Below, in pieces: positions 1-7,388 of a stretch of 25,018 nucleotides of DNA. The stretch's first letter is position 1; each line of letters starts with the position of its first letter. The notes under the pieces are model-generated. The model was not told the DNA's origin and ran no database searches. It worked only from the letters and a program-made list of their open reading frames with translations. The stretch is from Sedimentibacter sp. (GTDB lineage: Bacteria; Bacillota; Clostridia; Tissierellales; Sedimentibacteraceae), in NCBI GenBank assembly GCA_029256005.1, contig JAQSYS010000003.1, forward strand, positions 1-25,018, in the 5' to 3' direction. The translations under genes and the position numbers were made by a program.

Positions 1-77
1 AATAGCACATAGGCTATAAATTTTGTAATTTCAAATATTATATTAAAAATAATCGATAAACCAGCTATACCCCACAT
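1..77 (-). CDS. Partial membrane protein, N-terminus only
   Basis: An ATG at 77 opens a minus-strand frame with no stop through 25 codons to the window edge. A ribosome site GGAG lies about 9 nt upstream. The residues are strongly hydrophobic (MWGIAGLSIIFNIIFEITKF and on), as in a first transmembrane helix. The family cannot be named from so little. It points the same way as the genes to its right, but about 135 bp separate it from the nearest one. The call rests only on the ribosome site, the open frame and the hydrophobicity. Confidence 0.45.
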   Translation of the reverse strand, partial: MWGIAGLSIIFNIIFEITKFIAYVL

Positions 78-213
78 CACTCGTCACTCCTTAATAATAC
101 ATTTTAGTTCACATAATTTAATGCGTATTTCACAAAGGCTGTATTGTAGCCTAATATTCGTATAACCTGATATCAGCACCAAATATATATTCTGCTCTTC
201 AAATTGGAATTTG

Positions 214-417
214 TCATTGCTCCCGCTCAAATACCAAATCCATCTCTTCTATATGGCCAGTTCCCCTCTGTAAGGCGGGAATAAATCCAACGTATCTCCA
301 ACCTTCTGCCGCCCTTTTACTAATAATTTCTTTGTATTCTTCCGTTTCATATTTGTTGCCAGAAAATCCCCAACCAGTCACATCACTATTAATGCGTACA
401 TATTCGTATATATACAT
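214..417 (-). CDS. DUF4177 domain protein
   Basis: This 67-aa soluble protein begins with a YEYVRI strand, followed by a GNKYETEEYKEII helix, the EGWRYVG motif and a C-terminal LVFERE strand, the usual layout of the short DUF4177 family. The family function is unknown; members are small one-domain proteins. GGAGGG stands 8 nt before the ATG. It is the last gene of a possible minus-strand run (2620 to 214), with 66 bp to the GNAT gene upstream. Family assignment is from recognised motif order; role is unassigned. Confidence 0.75.
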   Translation of the reverse strand: MYIYEYVRINSDVTGWGFSGNKYETEEYKEIISKRAAEGWRYVGFIPALQRGTGHIEEMDLVFEREQ

Positions 418-483
418 TCAAAATACCCTCCATACAAATTTCTATTTATGCAATTATATAATTATCGCAAAAATTTCATTACC

Positions 484-972
484 TTAAAACTCTAAAATCA
501 TATCATACCATAAAGAACCACCGTGGTTTGATTTTGAAACACCTTTATTTTTAAAACCAAACTTGGAATAGTAATGAATAAGCTTCTCCTTACAAGTTAA
601 AATAACACCTTTGCGACCAGCTAATCTTGATACCTCTATCATATAATTCATTAATTGCGCCGCAATTCCTTGATTGCGATAATCAGAAATTACATCTAGT
701 CCAAAGATAGCCTGATAGTCTCCATTTGGTATGTGTAGAGTAGCATTACTAAATAGTTCATCATAGATTGTCTTTTCATTGGTTATACATCCATTTATAA
801 AACCTACTATTTTTTCATCAAGTTCTGCTACAAAAAAACTATCCGGAAATGTCATAATTCTTTTTTCCAATGATGCTCTTGAAGCTGCTTCTGCCTCTGG
901 AAAACATCTCGCTTCCACTTCTGATACCTCATCTAAATCTTTTATAGATACTCTTCTTATTTTAATATCCAT
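484..972 (-). CDS. GNAT family N-acetyltransferase
   Basis: This 162-aa protein has the GNAT fold: an N-terminal IRRVSIKDLDEV segment, a central strand FFVAELDEKIVGFING, and the acetyl-CoA pyrophosphate-binding motif R-N-Q-G-I-A near residues 97-102 followed by a helix. The C-terminal part has the common YYSKFGF motif. It resembles the arylalkylamine-acetyltransferase-like branch by its EVEARCFPEAEAAS start. The substrate is unknown. AAGGAAGAG sits before the ATG. It lies 31 bp downstream of the DUF4256 gene and may be cotranscribed with it. Confidence 0.85.
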   Translation of the reverse strand: MDIKIRRVSIKDLDEVSEVEARCFPEAEAASRASLEKRIMTFPDSFFVAELDEKIVGFINGCITNEKTIYDELFSNATLHIPNGDYQAIFGLDVISDYRNQGIAAQLMNYMIEVSRLAGRKGVILTCKEKLIHYYSKFGFKNKGVSKSNHGGSLWYDMILEF

Positions 973-1003
973 TTTACTCTTCCTTTCAATTCTTTTTCAT
1001 TAT

Positions 1004-1570
1004 TTAAACCCTTAGCAAGCCACGGAATCCCCTTACTGAATAATAGGCTTCTGCACCATTGTGGTACACAAATATTGTGTCATAGCGACGATCACAAAAG
1101 ATTGCTCCACCGAGTTTTCGAATATTCTCAGGCGTCTTCACCCAGCTTGAAGTTTTCATGTCATAGTTTCCAAGTTTCTGTAGCTCCCGGTATTGTTCTT
1201 CAGTTAGAATCTCAATACCCATATCAGCAGCCATATCAATAGCATTATTTTGTGGTTTATTTTCTTTCCTTGACTCCAGTGCTTCTCGGTCATAACAAAC
1301 ACTTCTGCGACCTTTTGGACTTTCTGCTGAACAATCATAAAAAATATATTCGTCTGTATTATCATCATAGAAAACCACATCCGGCTCACCCCCGGTTTTC
1401 TCCATTTCATTGAGCGACCACAACTTTTCAGTATTAGCTTCCAATTTTGCTTGTACTTTAGCCCACTCTATACTTTTATGACGGCTCATATTTTTTATAA
1501 ATCGGTCTTTTAATATACTGAGAAGTTCTTCCTGTTGTTGTGATGACAACTCTCTTCTTACATTATTCAT
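1004..1570 (-). CDS. DUF4256 domain protein
   Basis: This 188-aa soluble protein matches DUF4256 along its length: an N-terminal helix QQQEELLSILKDRF, the WSLNEMEKTGGEPDVV motif, the YDCSAESPKGRRSVCYDREA core, and a C-terminal part with GGAIFCDRRYDTIFVYHNGAEAYY. The function is unknown. The length is normal for the family, so the gene looks intact. GGAGG is 7 nt before the ATG. Only 12 bp separate it from the upstream GNAT gene, so the two are probably cotranscribed. Confidence 0.8.
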   Translation of the reverse strand: MNNVRRELSSQQQEELLSILKDRFIKNMSRHKSIEWAKVQAKLEANTEKLWSLNEMEKTGGEPDVVFYDDNTDEYIFYDCSAESPKGRRSVCYDREALESRKENKPQNNAIDMAADMGIEILTEEQYRELQKLGNYDMKTSSWVKTPENIRKLGGAIFCDRRYDTIFVYHNGAEAYYSVRGFRGLLRV

Positions 1571-1582
1571 AATTCATCCTCC

Positions 1583-2116
1583 TTATACACTTTGTAAATC
1601 CATTACTTTCTCAAAAATTAAACTGTCAGCCCAATTATCACCTTGCAAAATATATTGATTATACCTTCCAACAAATTGAAATCCATTTTTAATTAGTACA
1701 ATCTGAGAACCAATATTATCAGGCAATGTCCCTGCCTCGATTCTATGAAGCCCATAGCTATGTTTTGCTTCTTTTAATACAAGTTTTACACCTAAAGTAG
1801 CATAACCCTTTCCTTGATAAGCTTTACCAATTCTATATCCCAGTTCTGCTTTTTTATACGGTTCTTGCTTGATATCAGTAAGATTCACTCTTCCAACAAT
1901 ATTTCCCTCTTGGTCAATCAGCAAGTACATATATAACTGGCCTATGTTTTGTTCATATATTAATTCCTCAACAATTTGTGCAAAAGAATCATACTGGTAA
2001 TATGCATCCGATCTTCCTAACCCTATACTCTTAAAATAATCTCGATTTTCTTTTTCAAACACAAATAATCGATCTGTATCTTTTTGTGTTAATAGTTTTA
2101 TTTTAACAGCTTCCAC
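1583..2116 (-). CDS. GNAT acetyltransferase, RimJ/RimL type
   Basis: This 177-aa protein has the RimJ/RimL-like order: an N-terminal acceptor segment (TQKDTDRLFVFEKENRDYF), the strand AELGYRIGKAYQGKGYAT, where Q-G-K-G-Y-A is the acetyl-CoA motif, then LHRIEAGTLPDNIGSQIVLIKNGF, the diagnostic N-x-x-S and KNGF region. Relatives acetylate ribosomal-protein N-termini or small molecules; the substrate here is not visible. The start is a GTG at 2116 placed 8 nt after AAGGGG. It is the likely first gene of a cluster with the DUF4256 and GNAT genes downstream. Confidence 0.85.
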   Translation of the reverse strand: MEAVKIKLLTQKDTDRLFVFEKENRDYFKSIGLGRSDAYYQYDSFAQIVEELIYEQNIGQLYMYLLIDQEGNIVGRVNLTDIKQEPYKKAELGYRIGKAYQGKGYATLGVKLVLKEAKHSYGLHRIEAGTLPDNIGSQIVLIKNGFQFVGRYNQYILQGDNWADSLIFEKVMDLQSV

Positions 2117-2161
2117 ATTCTAATCCCCTTCATCAAATACTTCTATATTTATCTTCTATCC

Positions 2162-2620
2162 CTAGTTATTTATAAAAAAAGAATAACTCGTATTGTTTCC
2201 AACTGAAACTTCAATGTTTGTTAAAAATCCACTGATTTCTTTAATCTCAACACTTTTAAGGTCTCGGGTGTTTACAATTATATCCCAACTGATTTCTTTT
2301 TCTTCATCAGGTTTTATGTCTGTATTTACTAAAATACTCTTATCATAGTCTATAATATTTTCAACTTCCATTTTATATCCTGGTTTAATGGACTTTATAA
2401 AATCAATTTGTTTATCGTTATTAGCTAATGTAAGTTTGTATGTAAATTTAATTTTGTCAGAATCAATTTCACTTAATTCATAATCCCAGCCACTGATACT
2501 TAGTCCTGCATATTCAATTCGCCTAGTCGCCCAATCATTATTATAACCTATGGCAACAACAACTAAATATGTAACAACAACAAAAGTAACAATATACCAC
2601 CTAAGTGCCTTCTTGAACAA
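2162..2620 (-). CDS. Membrane-anchored hypothetical protein
   Basis: The protein (about 152 aa) has one N-terminal transmembrane helix (about residues 9-26, YIVTFVVVTYLVVVAIG) and then a beta-rich extracytoplasmic domain with no cysteines. It has no lipobox. I do not recognise the family; the alternation of charged and hydrophobic strands resembles small Ig-like or FxLYD-type domains, but this is not secure. The start is uncertain. A GTG at 2629 lies inside the ribosome site GAGGTG, so the TTG at 2620, about 6 nt downstream of it, is preferred. Confidence 0.6.
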   Translation of the reverse strand: MFKKALRWYIVTFVVVTYLVVVAIGYNNDWATRRIEYAGLSISGWDYELSEIDSDKIKFTYKLTLANNDKQIDFIKSIKPGYKMEVENIIDYDKSILVNTDIKPDEEKEISWDIIVNTRDLKSVEIKEISGFLTNIEVSVGNNTSYSFFINN

Positions 2621-2717
2621 TACAATCACCTCATTACAATACTGTTATTATTGAAAATCATACATTTTGATGCAATATCATATTAACAAATAGTTCAACA
2701 TAAATTAAAAATTTTAT

Positions 2718-3251
2718 CTAAGAGGTATGCTCACTTTGTTTAATGCAACCGTATTGTTTTCGATTATCAAAAAACAGTTGAATCATGCTCTGGTAATATG
2801 GTATAAATTCACCTGTTTCTATCATTGAAAATATCTCTTCTTTAGAAGCCCACTTAACATTCTGAACCTCTTCATACTGCAATGATAGATCATCGATATC
2901 AACCTCTTGTTCAATCAGATAAACATCATCAAATCCATTGTTAAAGTTTATAGTCATATGTGGTCTTATATTTTTAAAATCTACCCTAAGGCCAATTTCC
3001 TCATACAATTCTCTTTCTGCTGCAGATTGGCTTGTATCATCTTTTATAGCACTTCCACCGGCTGTTATATCCCACATATTTGACCAACCTTTCTTAAATG
3101 GCTGTCTTTGTTGAATTAGCATCTCATCTTTAGAATTAAAAACACATACATGAACAATCAAATGATAATTATCTTTTTCTATAGATTCACCACGAACCAT
3201 AGTCTTATTTGTTTTATTTCGATTAATATCATACATATCCCAAATTTCCAT
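2718..3251 (-). CDS. NUDIX hydrolase
   Basis: This 177-aa protein carries a NUDIX box at residues 66-88: G66-x5-D72-x7-R80-E81-L82-x-E84-E85-x-G87-L88. The two metal-binding glutamates and the catalytic arginine are present. The usual first Glu is Asp (D72), a conservative change. The segment before it (LIQQRQPFKKGWSNMWDITA) is of the isopentenyl-diphosphate-isomerase-like/YfcD type, whose members act on nucleotide or isoprenoid diphosphates; the substrate is not determined. GAGGTG precedes the ATG, and a promoter is visible at 3271-3299. Confidence 0.88.
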   Translation of the reverse strand: MEIWDMYDINRNKTNKTMVRGESIEKDNYHLIVHVCVFNSKDEMLIQQRQPFKKGWSNMWDITAGGSAIKDDTSQSAAERELYEEIGLRVDFKNIRPHMTINFNNGFDDVYLIEQEVDIDDLSLQYEEVQNVKWASKEEIFSMIETGEFIPYYQSMIQLFFDNRKQYGCIKQSEHTS

Positions 3252-3270
3252 ATTTGCACCTCATCATATA

Positions 3271-3299
3271 AGTATCATCTAATTACAAATCTATGTAAA
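3271..3299 (-). promoter_or_regulatory. Predicted sigma-A promoter of the NUDIX gene
   Basis: Read on the minus strand, TTTACA (3294-3299) is followed after 17 bp by GATACT (3271-3276). The start codon lies about 20 bp further on. Four or more positions in each box match the sigma-A consensus. It sits between the structured element at 3302-3433 and the gene, so the NUDIX gene probably has its own transcript. Confidence 0.5.
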
Positions 3300-3301
3300 T
3301 C

Positions 3302-3433
3302 AACTAAACTTCTTGTTATGCTTCAATAAGGGCTTTGCCCGTCATTCAACGATTTCAGCGGGGGATTGAAGCCCCACTGACAAAATTAAGTGTAACCCGC
3401 CGCCTAAAGAGGCGGGGGACATTTAATTTAGTT
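3302..3433. repeat. Structured GC-rich element, IS200/IS605-end-like
   Basis: This 130-bp island is far richer in GC than its surroundings and is densely self-complementary. AACTAAACTT at the left and AATTTAGTT at the right are imperfect inverted ends. GCTTCAAT (3320-3327) pairs with ATTGAAGC (3365-3372), GGGC/GCCC form a 3-nt-loop hairpin at 3330-3340, and CCGCCT-AAAG-AGGCGG (3400-3415) forms a perfect 6-bp stem. From memory this resembles the ends, or the omega-RNA, of clostridial IS200/IS605 (TnpB) elements. No transposase frame is present, so it would be a remnant or a MITE. Confidence 0.5.
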
Positions 3434-3941
3434 ATAAACCTTGCAAGAACTCTCTTACTTGCTTACGACTTTTCAATATAATTATATTAACATCATTTGT
3501 GTTGTAAAGCATATCATAATAATGCTTTCTGTTATTCTTGTTAAAATTCCAAACCGATTTAAAAAACTTAATTTTCTCTAAATCAAACATTTCAGGGCAA
3601 TCCCCGCCCATGTCAGGACGACTTTCACCATAACTTTTTATCACTCGTTTTATCACACCAGAAACACACTTTAATCGAGAAAAGTCCATATATATAACGG
3701 TATCGCAATATTTTAATCTAAGTGGTATTGTACGACCATAATTTCCATCTATAATCCATTTAGGCTTGGTGATCTCATGCAACATTAGCTTATCAAATTC
3801 ATCCCTAGACACATGTTGCCAATTATCCCTCCAATATAATACGTCAAGATGAATTAAAGGCAAATTTAACTTTTCAGTTAGATTTTTTGCCAATGTAGTT
3901 TTTCCACAACCACAACCGCCTATAATCATTATATGTTCCAA
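3432..3941 (-). CDS. P-loop kinase, FlaR/adenylate-kinase-like
   Basis: This 169-aa protein has a Walker A loop near the N-terminus (G8-GCGCGK14-T15-T16), the segment LPLIHLDVLYWRDNW, and WIIDGNYGRT, all typical of the P-loop kinases annotated as DNA topology modulation protein FlaR or adenylate-kinase-like. It probably phosphorylates a small molecule; the topology name is historical and the real substrate is unknown. The start is a TTG at 3941, 7 nt after GAGGTG; the ATG four codons on is too far from that site. Its stop abuts the structured element at 3302-3433. Confidence 0.75.
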   Translation of the reverse strand: MEHIMIIGGCGCGKTTLAKNLTEKLNLPLIHLDVLYWRDNWQHVSRDEFDKLMLHEITKPKWIIDGNYGRTIPLRLKYCDTVIYMDFSRLKCVSGVIKRVIKSYGESRPDMGGDCPEMFDLEKIKFFKSVWNFNKNNRKHYYDMLYNTNDVNIIILKSRKQVREFLQGL

Positions 3942-4090
3942 GTATGTTCACCTCACTACAGGAAATTGTTAATGTTGAAATGTCTTATTATTACATTTTT
4001 CTTTAAAAGGGTACCTTATAATTAGACGTTAAAACTGTAATAAAGTTCCAATTGTAGTTTAAATAATGTAGCCTTGCTCCTATGATATAA

Positions 4091-4129
4091 AAGCATGTTA
4101 AGAAGTATGTAATCTTCATTAGCATGCTT
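4091..4129 (-). terminator. Rho-independent terminator after the 4136 gene
   Basis: AAGCATG (4091-4097) pairs with CATGCTT (4123-4129), with an inner GAAG/CTTC stem. Read on the minus strand the hairpin is followed by TTTATATC. It begins 7 bp after the stop codon of the small membrane-protein gene. Confidence 0.6.
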
Positions 4130-4135
4130 ATGAAC

Positions 4136-4396
4136 CTAGTCTAAATCCTGAATATTCATTTTTTCTAACTCCGTTAATTTTTCTTGCTTTTCTTTTTCTA
4201 AATATTTTACAACATAATATATTACAAACATAATAATACTAGTTATTGCAACCATTGGTACTATAACAGCAAAGCATAAAATAACAACAGGTAGAATTAT
4301 AGCCATTCTGCTTTGAATCTTAGCTAATCGATATTCTATAAAAAATAATATGAATGGAACTATCATAAAAAAAGCTAGTGCAAAAAGTACTCTCAT
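4136..4396 (-). CDS. Small two-helix membrane protein
   Basis: This 86-aa protein has two transmembrane helices (about residues 3-20 and 30-65, the second long and possibly split in two) and a charged, lysine/glutamate-rich cytoplasmic tail ending EKMNIQDLD. I do not recognise a family by sequence. The start is the ATG at 4396, preceded at 9 nt by AGAAGGGAG; the ATG at 4423 has no ribosome site. It follows the DUF2089-type regulator by 75 bp on the same strand, and a terminator lies directly after it, so the two genes likely form one transcript. Confidence 0.65.
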   Translation of the reverse strand: MRVLFALAFFMIVPFILFFIEYRLAKIQSRMAIILPVVILCFAVIVPMVAITSIIMFVIYYVVKYLEKEKQEKLTELEKMNIQDLD

Positions 4397-4471
4397 GTAA
4401 TTTAACTCCCTTCTTATAACCATATCCGTTTTTTATCTCTTTCAAATATGAAAAATCATTTGAAATATAAC

Positions 4472-4777
4472 TTATTTTTCTACATCCTTACTTAACTTTT
4501 TATACTCTGAAATTAATAATTTAGCTGTTTCAAAGTCAATCTTTTCATTTAAAGCAAGCCTCTTTATCAACCCAACGTATGGTTCAGAAGCATTATTTTC
4601 ACTAATATTTATTTTTTGAATTAATCTGTCAAGCCTAAGTCTAACTGTTGGATATGTTACTCCATATTGATTTGCTACTTCTTTCAATGAGCCTGATGAT
4701 AATATAAACTTTTTTACAAAAGAAATATCCTCATCATCTAAATTAACCATCCATTCAGGAACTACATCAATAGACAT
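4472..4777 (-). CDS. DUF2089-like helix-turn-helix protein
   Basis: This 101-aa protein begins MSIDVVPEWM and contains the segment SGSLKEVANQYGVTYPTVRL (about residues 27-46), which matches the GNLKE...SYPTVR helix-turn-helix of DUF2089 proteins. The zinc-ribbon part that many DUF2089 proteins carry is absent. A DNA-binding regulatory role is inferred. The ATG at 4777 is chosen because it is about 6 nt after GAGGTG; upstream GTG and ATG codons overlap that site. It has a strong promoter at 4805-4833, is divergent from an ECF sigma operon, and is followed by a small membrane protein. Confidence 0.7.
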   Translation of the reverse strand: MSIDVVPEWMVNLDDEDISFVKKFILSSGSLKEVANQYGVTYPTVRLRLDRLIQKINISENNASEPYVGLIKRLALNEKIDFETAKLLISEYKKLSKDVEK

Positions 4778-4804
4778 ACACATCACCTCACTTTAATTAT
4801 ATTA

Positions 4805-4833
4805 AGTATATTATTTAATATTATTAAAGTCAA
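4805..4833 (-). promoter_or_regulatory. Strong sigma-A promoter of the DUF2089 gene
   Basis: On the minus strand TTGACT (4828-4833) and TATACT (4805-4810) are separated by exactly 17 bp and match the consensus at five of six positions each. The predicted transcript begins near 4798, just before the ribosome site. Confidence 0.75.
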
Positions 4834-4893
4834 TATTAATATCATTGTTAATAATTATTTATTAAATATCGATTTTGTGGCTAATCTTTATGC

Positions 4894-4899
4894 TATAAT
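4894..4899 (+). promoter_or_regulatory. Extended -10 box upstream of the sigma gene
   Basis: TATAAT preceded by TGC forms an extended -10 element about 67 bp before the sigma-factor start. The -35 region (near 4872-4877, ATTTTG) is poor, as is common with extended -10 promoters. It would give housekeeping expression of the sigma operon beside the ECF-type promoter. Confidence 0.4.
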
Positions 4900-4916
4900 T
4901 TAATTAATCAAAAAAG

Positions 4917-4944
4917 TGTAACCTAAATCCTTCTAAATCGTTTA
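4917..4944 (+). promoter_or_regulatory. ECF-type promoter, probable autoregulation
   Basis: TGTAAC (4917-4922) and CGTTTA (4939-4944) are separated by 16 bp. This closely follows the Firmicutes ECF pattern TGAAAC-N16-CGTC used by SigM/SigW-like factors. The site lies 22 bp before the GTG of the ECF sigma gene, where an autoregulatory promoter is expected. The resulting leader would be very short, around 15 nt, with the ribosome site GAAAGGGG at its very start. Confidence 0.55.
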
Positions 4945-4965
4945 TATAGTGAAAGGGGTGTCTCT

Positions 4966-5460
4966 GTGATAAATAACCAGCTAGAAGATTTATATATTAA
5001 ATACCGTAGAGAAATTTTCCTCTATGCATTTTCATTATGCAGAAACTACCATATTGCACAGGATCTGACTAGTGATACTTTCTTTAGAGCTTTGTTATCT
5101 CTTAACGACACAGTACCGTACATGAAGTATTGGCTTTATAGAGTTTGTAAAAATTTATTCTTAGATTACATAAAAAAGGATAGCTCATTTAGCAATACTG
5201 GTGTCTTAGAAGATACATTGAAAACAGAAGAAACTCCGCTAGATAAAATGATAGAAAGTGATAAAAAAAGAAAGCTCTACCAGCAGGTAATAAATCTTCG
5301 GCCATCTTATAGAGAAATCTTAATACTTTATTATTATTGTGATTTTACTCTTAAAGAAATAACCAAACAAACAGGGTTGACTGAGGGAGCTGCTAAGACA
5401 CTGCTATTCAGAGCTAGAAGTAAGTTGAAAATTGAATTGGAGGGTGAAAATGAAATATAA
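4966..5460 (+). CDS. ECF RNA polymerase sigma factor
   Basis: This 164-aa protein is of normal ECF size. Region 2 spans about residues 5-60 (YIKYRREIFLYAFSLCRNYH, then AQDLTSDTFFRALL, the core-binding and -10 recognition helices). Region 4 spans about 100-158 (LRPSYREILILYYYCDFTLK, then GAAKTLLFRARSKLK, the -35 recognition helix-turn-helix). No region 3 is present. It begins at GTG 4966 after GAAAGGGG. The anti-sigma gene overlaps its last 11 bp, so the two are translationally coupled and form a signalling pair. An ECF-type promoter just upstream suggests autoregulation. Confidence 0.92.
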   Translation: MINNQLEDLYIKYRREIFLYAFSLCRNYHIAQDLTSDTFFRALLSLNDTVPYMKYWLYRVCKNLFLDYIKKDSSFSNTGVLEDTLKTEETPLDKMIESDKKRKLYQQVINLRPSYREILILYYYCDFTLKEITKQTGLTEGAAKTLLFRARSKLKIELEGENEI

Positions 5461-6640
5461 AGAATTAATAGACAATTATAAAAAAGGTCTAGCTTCAGAA
5501 GAAGAAAAGATAATTTTGGAACAGGAAATTGAAAAATATGAGGCTATACAAGAATATATCTCTGATGAATTTGATATGACATTAAGAGATTTAACTGAAT
5601 CTTCAGACATTGAACAACAACAGGATACCATCAACCTTATAAAAAGTGTAAATAGCCGATTAAGAAAAGTTGTTTTTACATCAGTAGGTATAGTAATAGC
5701 TTTAATAATTGGGATATTTTTTATAATGTCCCCCTTAATAGATAACCTCTATTATAATCCTACCAAAATTTCTGTTGGTTCAATTAATAAGGATATTGAT
5801 TTTGATATAGCAGCTTATTCAGAATTAAATATGCCAGGATACTCATTATCAAGCAATGTAGGAGTTGAGAAACTAGGATTTGGTGAATATAATATTAGTT
5901 TTTTCCGTACAAATCTTTTTACTCAGGAGGTACATCCTATAACAACTAAAATAAAACGTGGAAATAAGCTCACTGATTCCTCTGAAATTATTTGGCATAA
6001 CAATTTTGATTTTATGAGTGTAAGATATCCTTCAGGCATGAGTTCAGAAAGTGTCAATGAACAAAAAAAACGAGTCATGGAACATATTATGCAACTAAAC
6101 TCAGTGTCCTATCTATCTTCTAATTTAATATTTGAAAAGGACTTAACTATGCAAGAATTACATGAACTTGAATTAAAATATCCTGACACTGAATTTATTT
6201 GGGCAGGCATTAGAACTATACCTCATAACGATACAAGAAGAGATTTAATCGGTATCCAACTTGTTAGCAACAATAGTGTAATGATTACTGATGATCTTAT
6301 AGAAAAAAAATATCCTGCATTTCATATTTTAGAATGGCTTGTCAATCCAAATGGTTATGATAGCAATGAAATGTCTCAAGAAGCAAAAGCCTATGAATTA
6401 CACTATAAAAGTTTGTTGCAATATATGATTGACAGAAAGGAAGCTACAGACATCTTTGATTATCCCAATAGAATATTGTATTATAAATCGGCATTGGAAT
6501 ATGCTGAAGAGCATGGGGTAAAAACTTATGGGGTTCTTGTTTATGCTAATGCTCAAGATTTAATTTATTTATTAGAAAATGAATCTATAAAGACACTAGA
6601 GCTAAACGAGGTTATGGCTTCCAAAAAATATATAAAATAA
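5450..6640 (+). CDS. Membrane anti-sigma factor, Sigma_reg_N/C type
   Basis: The protein (396 aa) has a cytoplasmic N-terminal domain (about 1-73, YKELIDNYKKGLASEEEKII), one transmembrane helix (about 74-96), and a large extracytoplasmic domain (about 100-396). The C-terminal part with PDTEFIWAGIRT and IGIQL is like the sigma factor regulator C-terminal domain; Bacillus YhdL is a member of this group by recollection. It should hold the ECF factor at the membrane until an envelope signal is sensed. The start is the ATG at 5450, after GGAGGG, overlapping the sigma gene. A strong terminator follows. Confidence 0.85.
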   Translation: MKYKELIDNYKKGLASEEEKIILEQEIEKYEAIQEYISDEFDMTLRDLTESSDIEQQQDTINLIKSVNSRLRKVVFTSVGIVIALIIGIFFIMSPLIDNLYYNPTKISVGSINKDIDFDIAAYSELNMPGYSLSSNVGVEKLGFGEYNISFFRTNLFTQEVHPITTKIKRGNKLTDSSEIIWHNNFDFMSVRYPSGMSSESVNEQKKRVMEHIMQLNSVSYLSSNLIFEKDLTMQELHELELKYPDTEFIWAGIRTIPHNDTRRDLIGIQLVSNNSVMITDDLIEKKYPAFHILEWLVNPNGYDSNEMSQEAKAYELHYKSLLQYMIDRKEATDIFDYPNRILYYKSALEYAEEHGVKTYGVLVYANAQDLIYLLENESIKTLELNEVMASKKYIK

Positions 6641-6662
6641 ATGTTCTTATTGTATCTTTATT

Positions 6663-6710
6663 AACAGCATGCAAAAGAAATATTATATTCATTGCATGCT
6701 GTTTTATATT
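6663..6710 (+). terminator. Terminator of the sigma/anti-sigma operon
   Basis: AACAGCATGCAA (6663-6674) pairs perfectly over 12 bp with TTGCATGCTGTT (6692-6703), with a 17-nt loop, followed by TTATATTTT. It starts 23 bp after the anti-sigma stop codon. Confidence 0.8.
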
Positions 6711-6814
6711 TTATGTATTTTCAAAAACCTTGACATTACCCACCTTCTGGCATTACCATAACTGGATGTAAAAAAATACTACAAATAAATCTTCTGGTAA
6801 TTTGCATTTTACTA

Positions 6815-7330
6815 TCAACTTAATTCATGTTCAATTATTATAATTGATTCTTCATGTTCACCAATCATTTCAACAGATATCTTTTTAACCAGGGTGCTAA
6901 ATTTATCATGACATTTATTTACATCTTCAAATGCTTTACCAAGCAATTCAGAAGAAGATACATTTCCTACTGTCATATGTGGAACATAATCATTACCTGC
7001 GTCAAATTTCCTCAGTTTACCTTCATATAATTTATCATGTATGCTTTTAATTGCATCCAAACCTTGTACCACATTTAGTAACAAACCATTTCCATATTTA
7101 TTTTCCTGTTTACTAAAGCCTTCTAATTCAACTTTGAATGGTTGTATACCATTTAAACACTCTTTTAAATACATATAAAGTTCCTCATTAGTCAACTCAC
7201 TATCAAAAGGAAATACCAAAGTAATATGGGGAAGTACTAAATCAGCTAATGGGTCATATTTCTTACGGATGTTATTAATAACATCAATATTTTCAAACTC
7301 AGGAAAAATCATAATGGTTCTTGTAATCAT
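6815..7330 (-). CDS. 2H phosphoesterase (2'-5' RNA ligase family)
   Basis: This 171-aa protein has the two HxT motifs of the 2H superfamily: H35-I-T37 in VLPHITLVFPF and H118-M-T120 in YVPHMTVGNV. These histidines form the active site of cyclic phosphodiesterases and of LigT/ThpR-like enzymes, which act on 2',3'-cyclic phosphate or 2'-5' linked RNA ends. The actual substrate is not known. The start is the ATG at 7330, 8 nt after AGGAG; the GTG two codons earlier is too close to that site. It stands 58 bp downstream of the carbonic anhydrase gene. Confidence 0.85.
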   Translation of the reverse strand: MITRTIMIFPEFENIDVINNIRKKYDPLADLVLPHITLVFPFDSELTNEELYMYLKECLNGIQPFKVELEGFSKQENKYGNGLLLNVVQGLDAIKSIHDKLYEGKLRKFDAGNDYVPHMTVGNVSSSELLGKAFEDVNKCHDKFSTLVKKISVEMIGEHEESIIIIEHELS

Positions 7331-7388
7331 AATCACATCTCCTAATAGATTAATTTGTCATTCATATTCTGAGAACATTAATATTATA

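Noticed and set aside
779..1015. 78-codon plus-strand frame opposite the GNAT gene
   Set aside because: Antisense of a conserved GNAT gene with serine/leucine-rich shadow composition.
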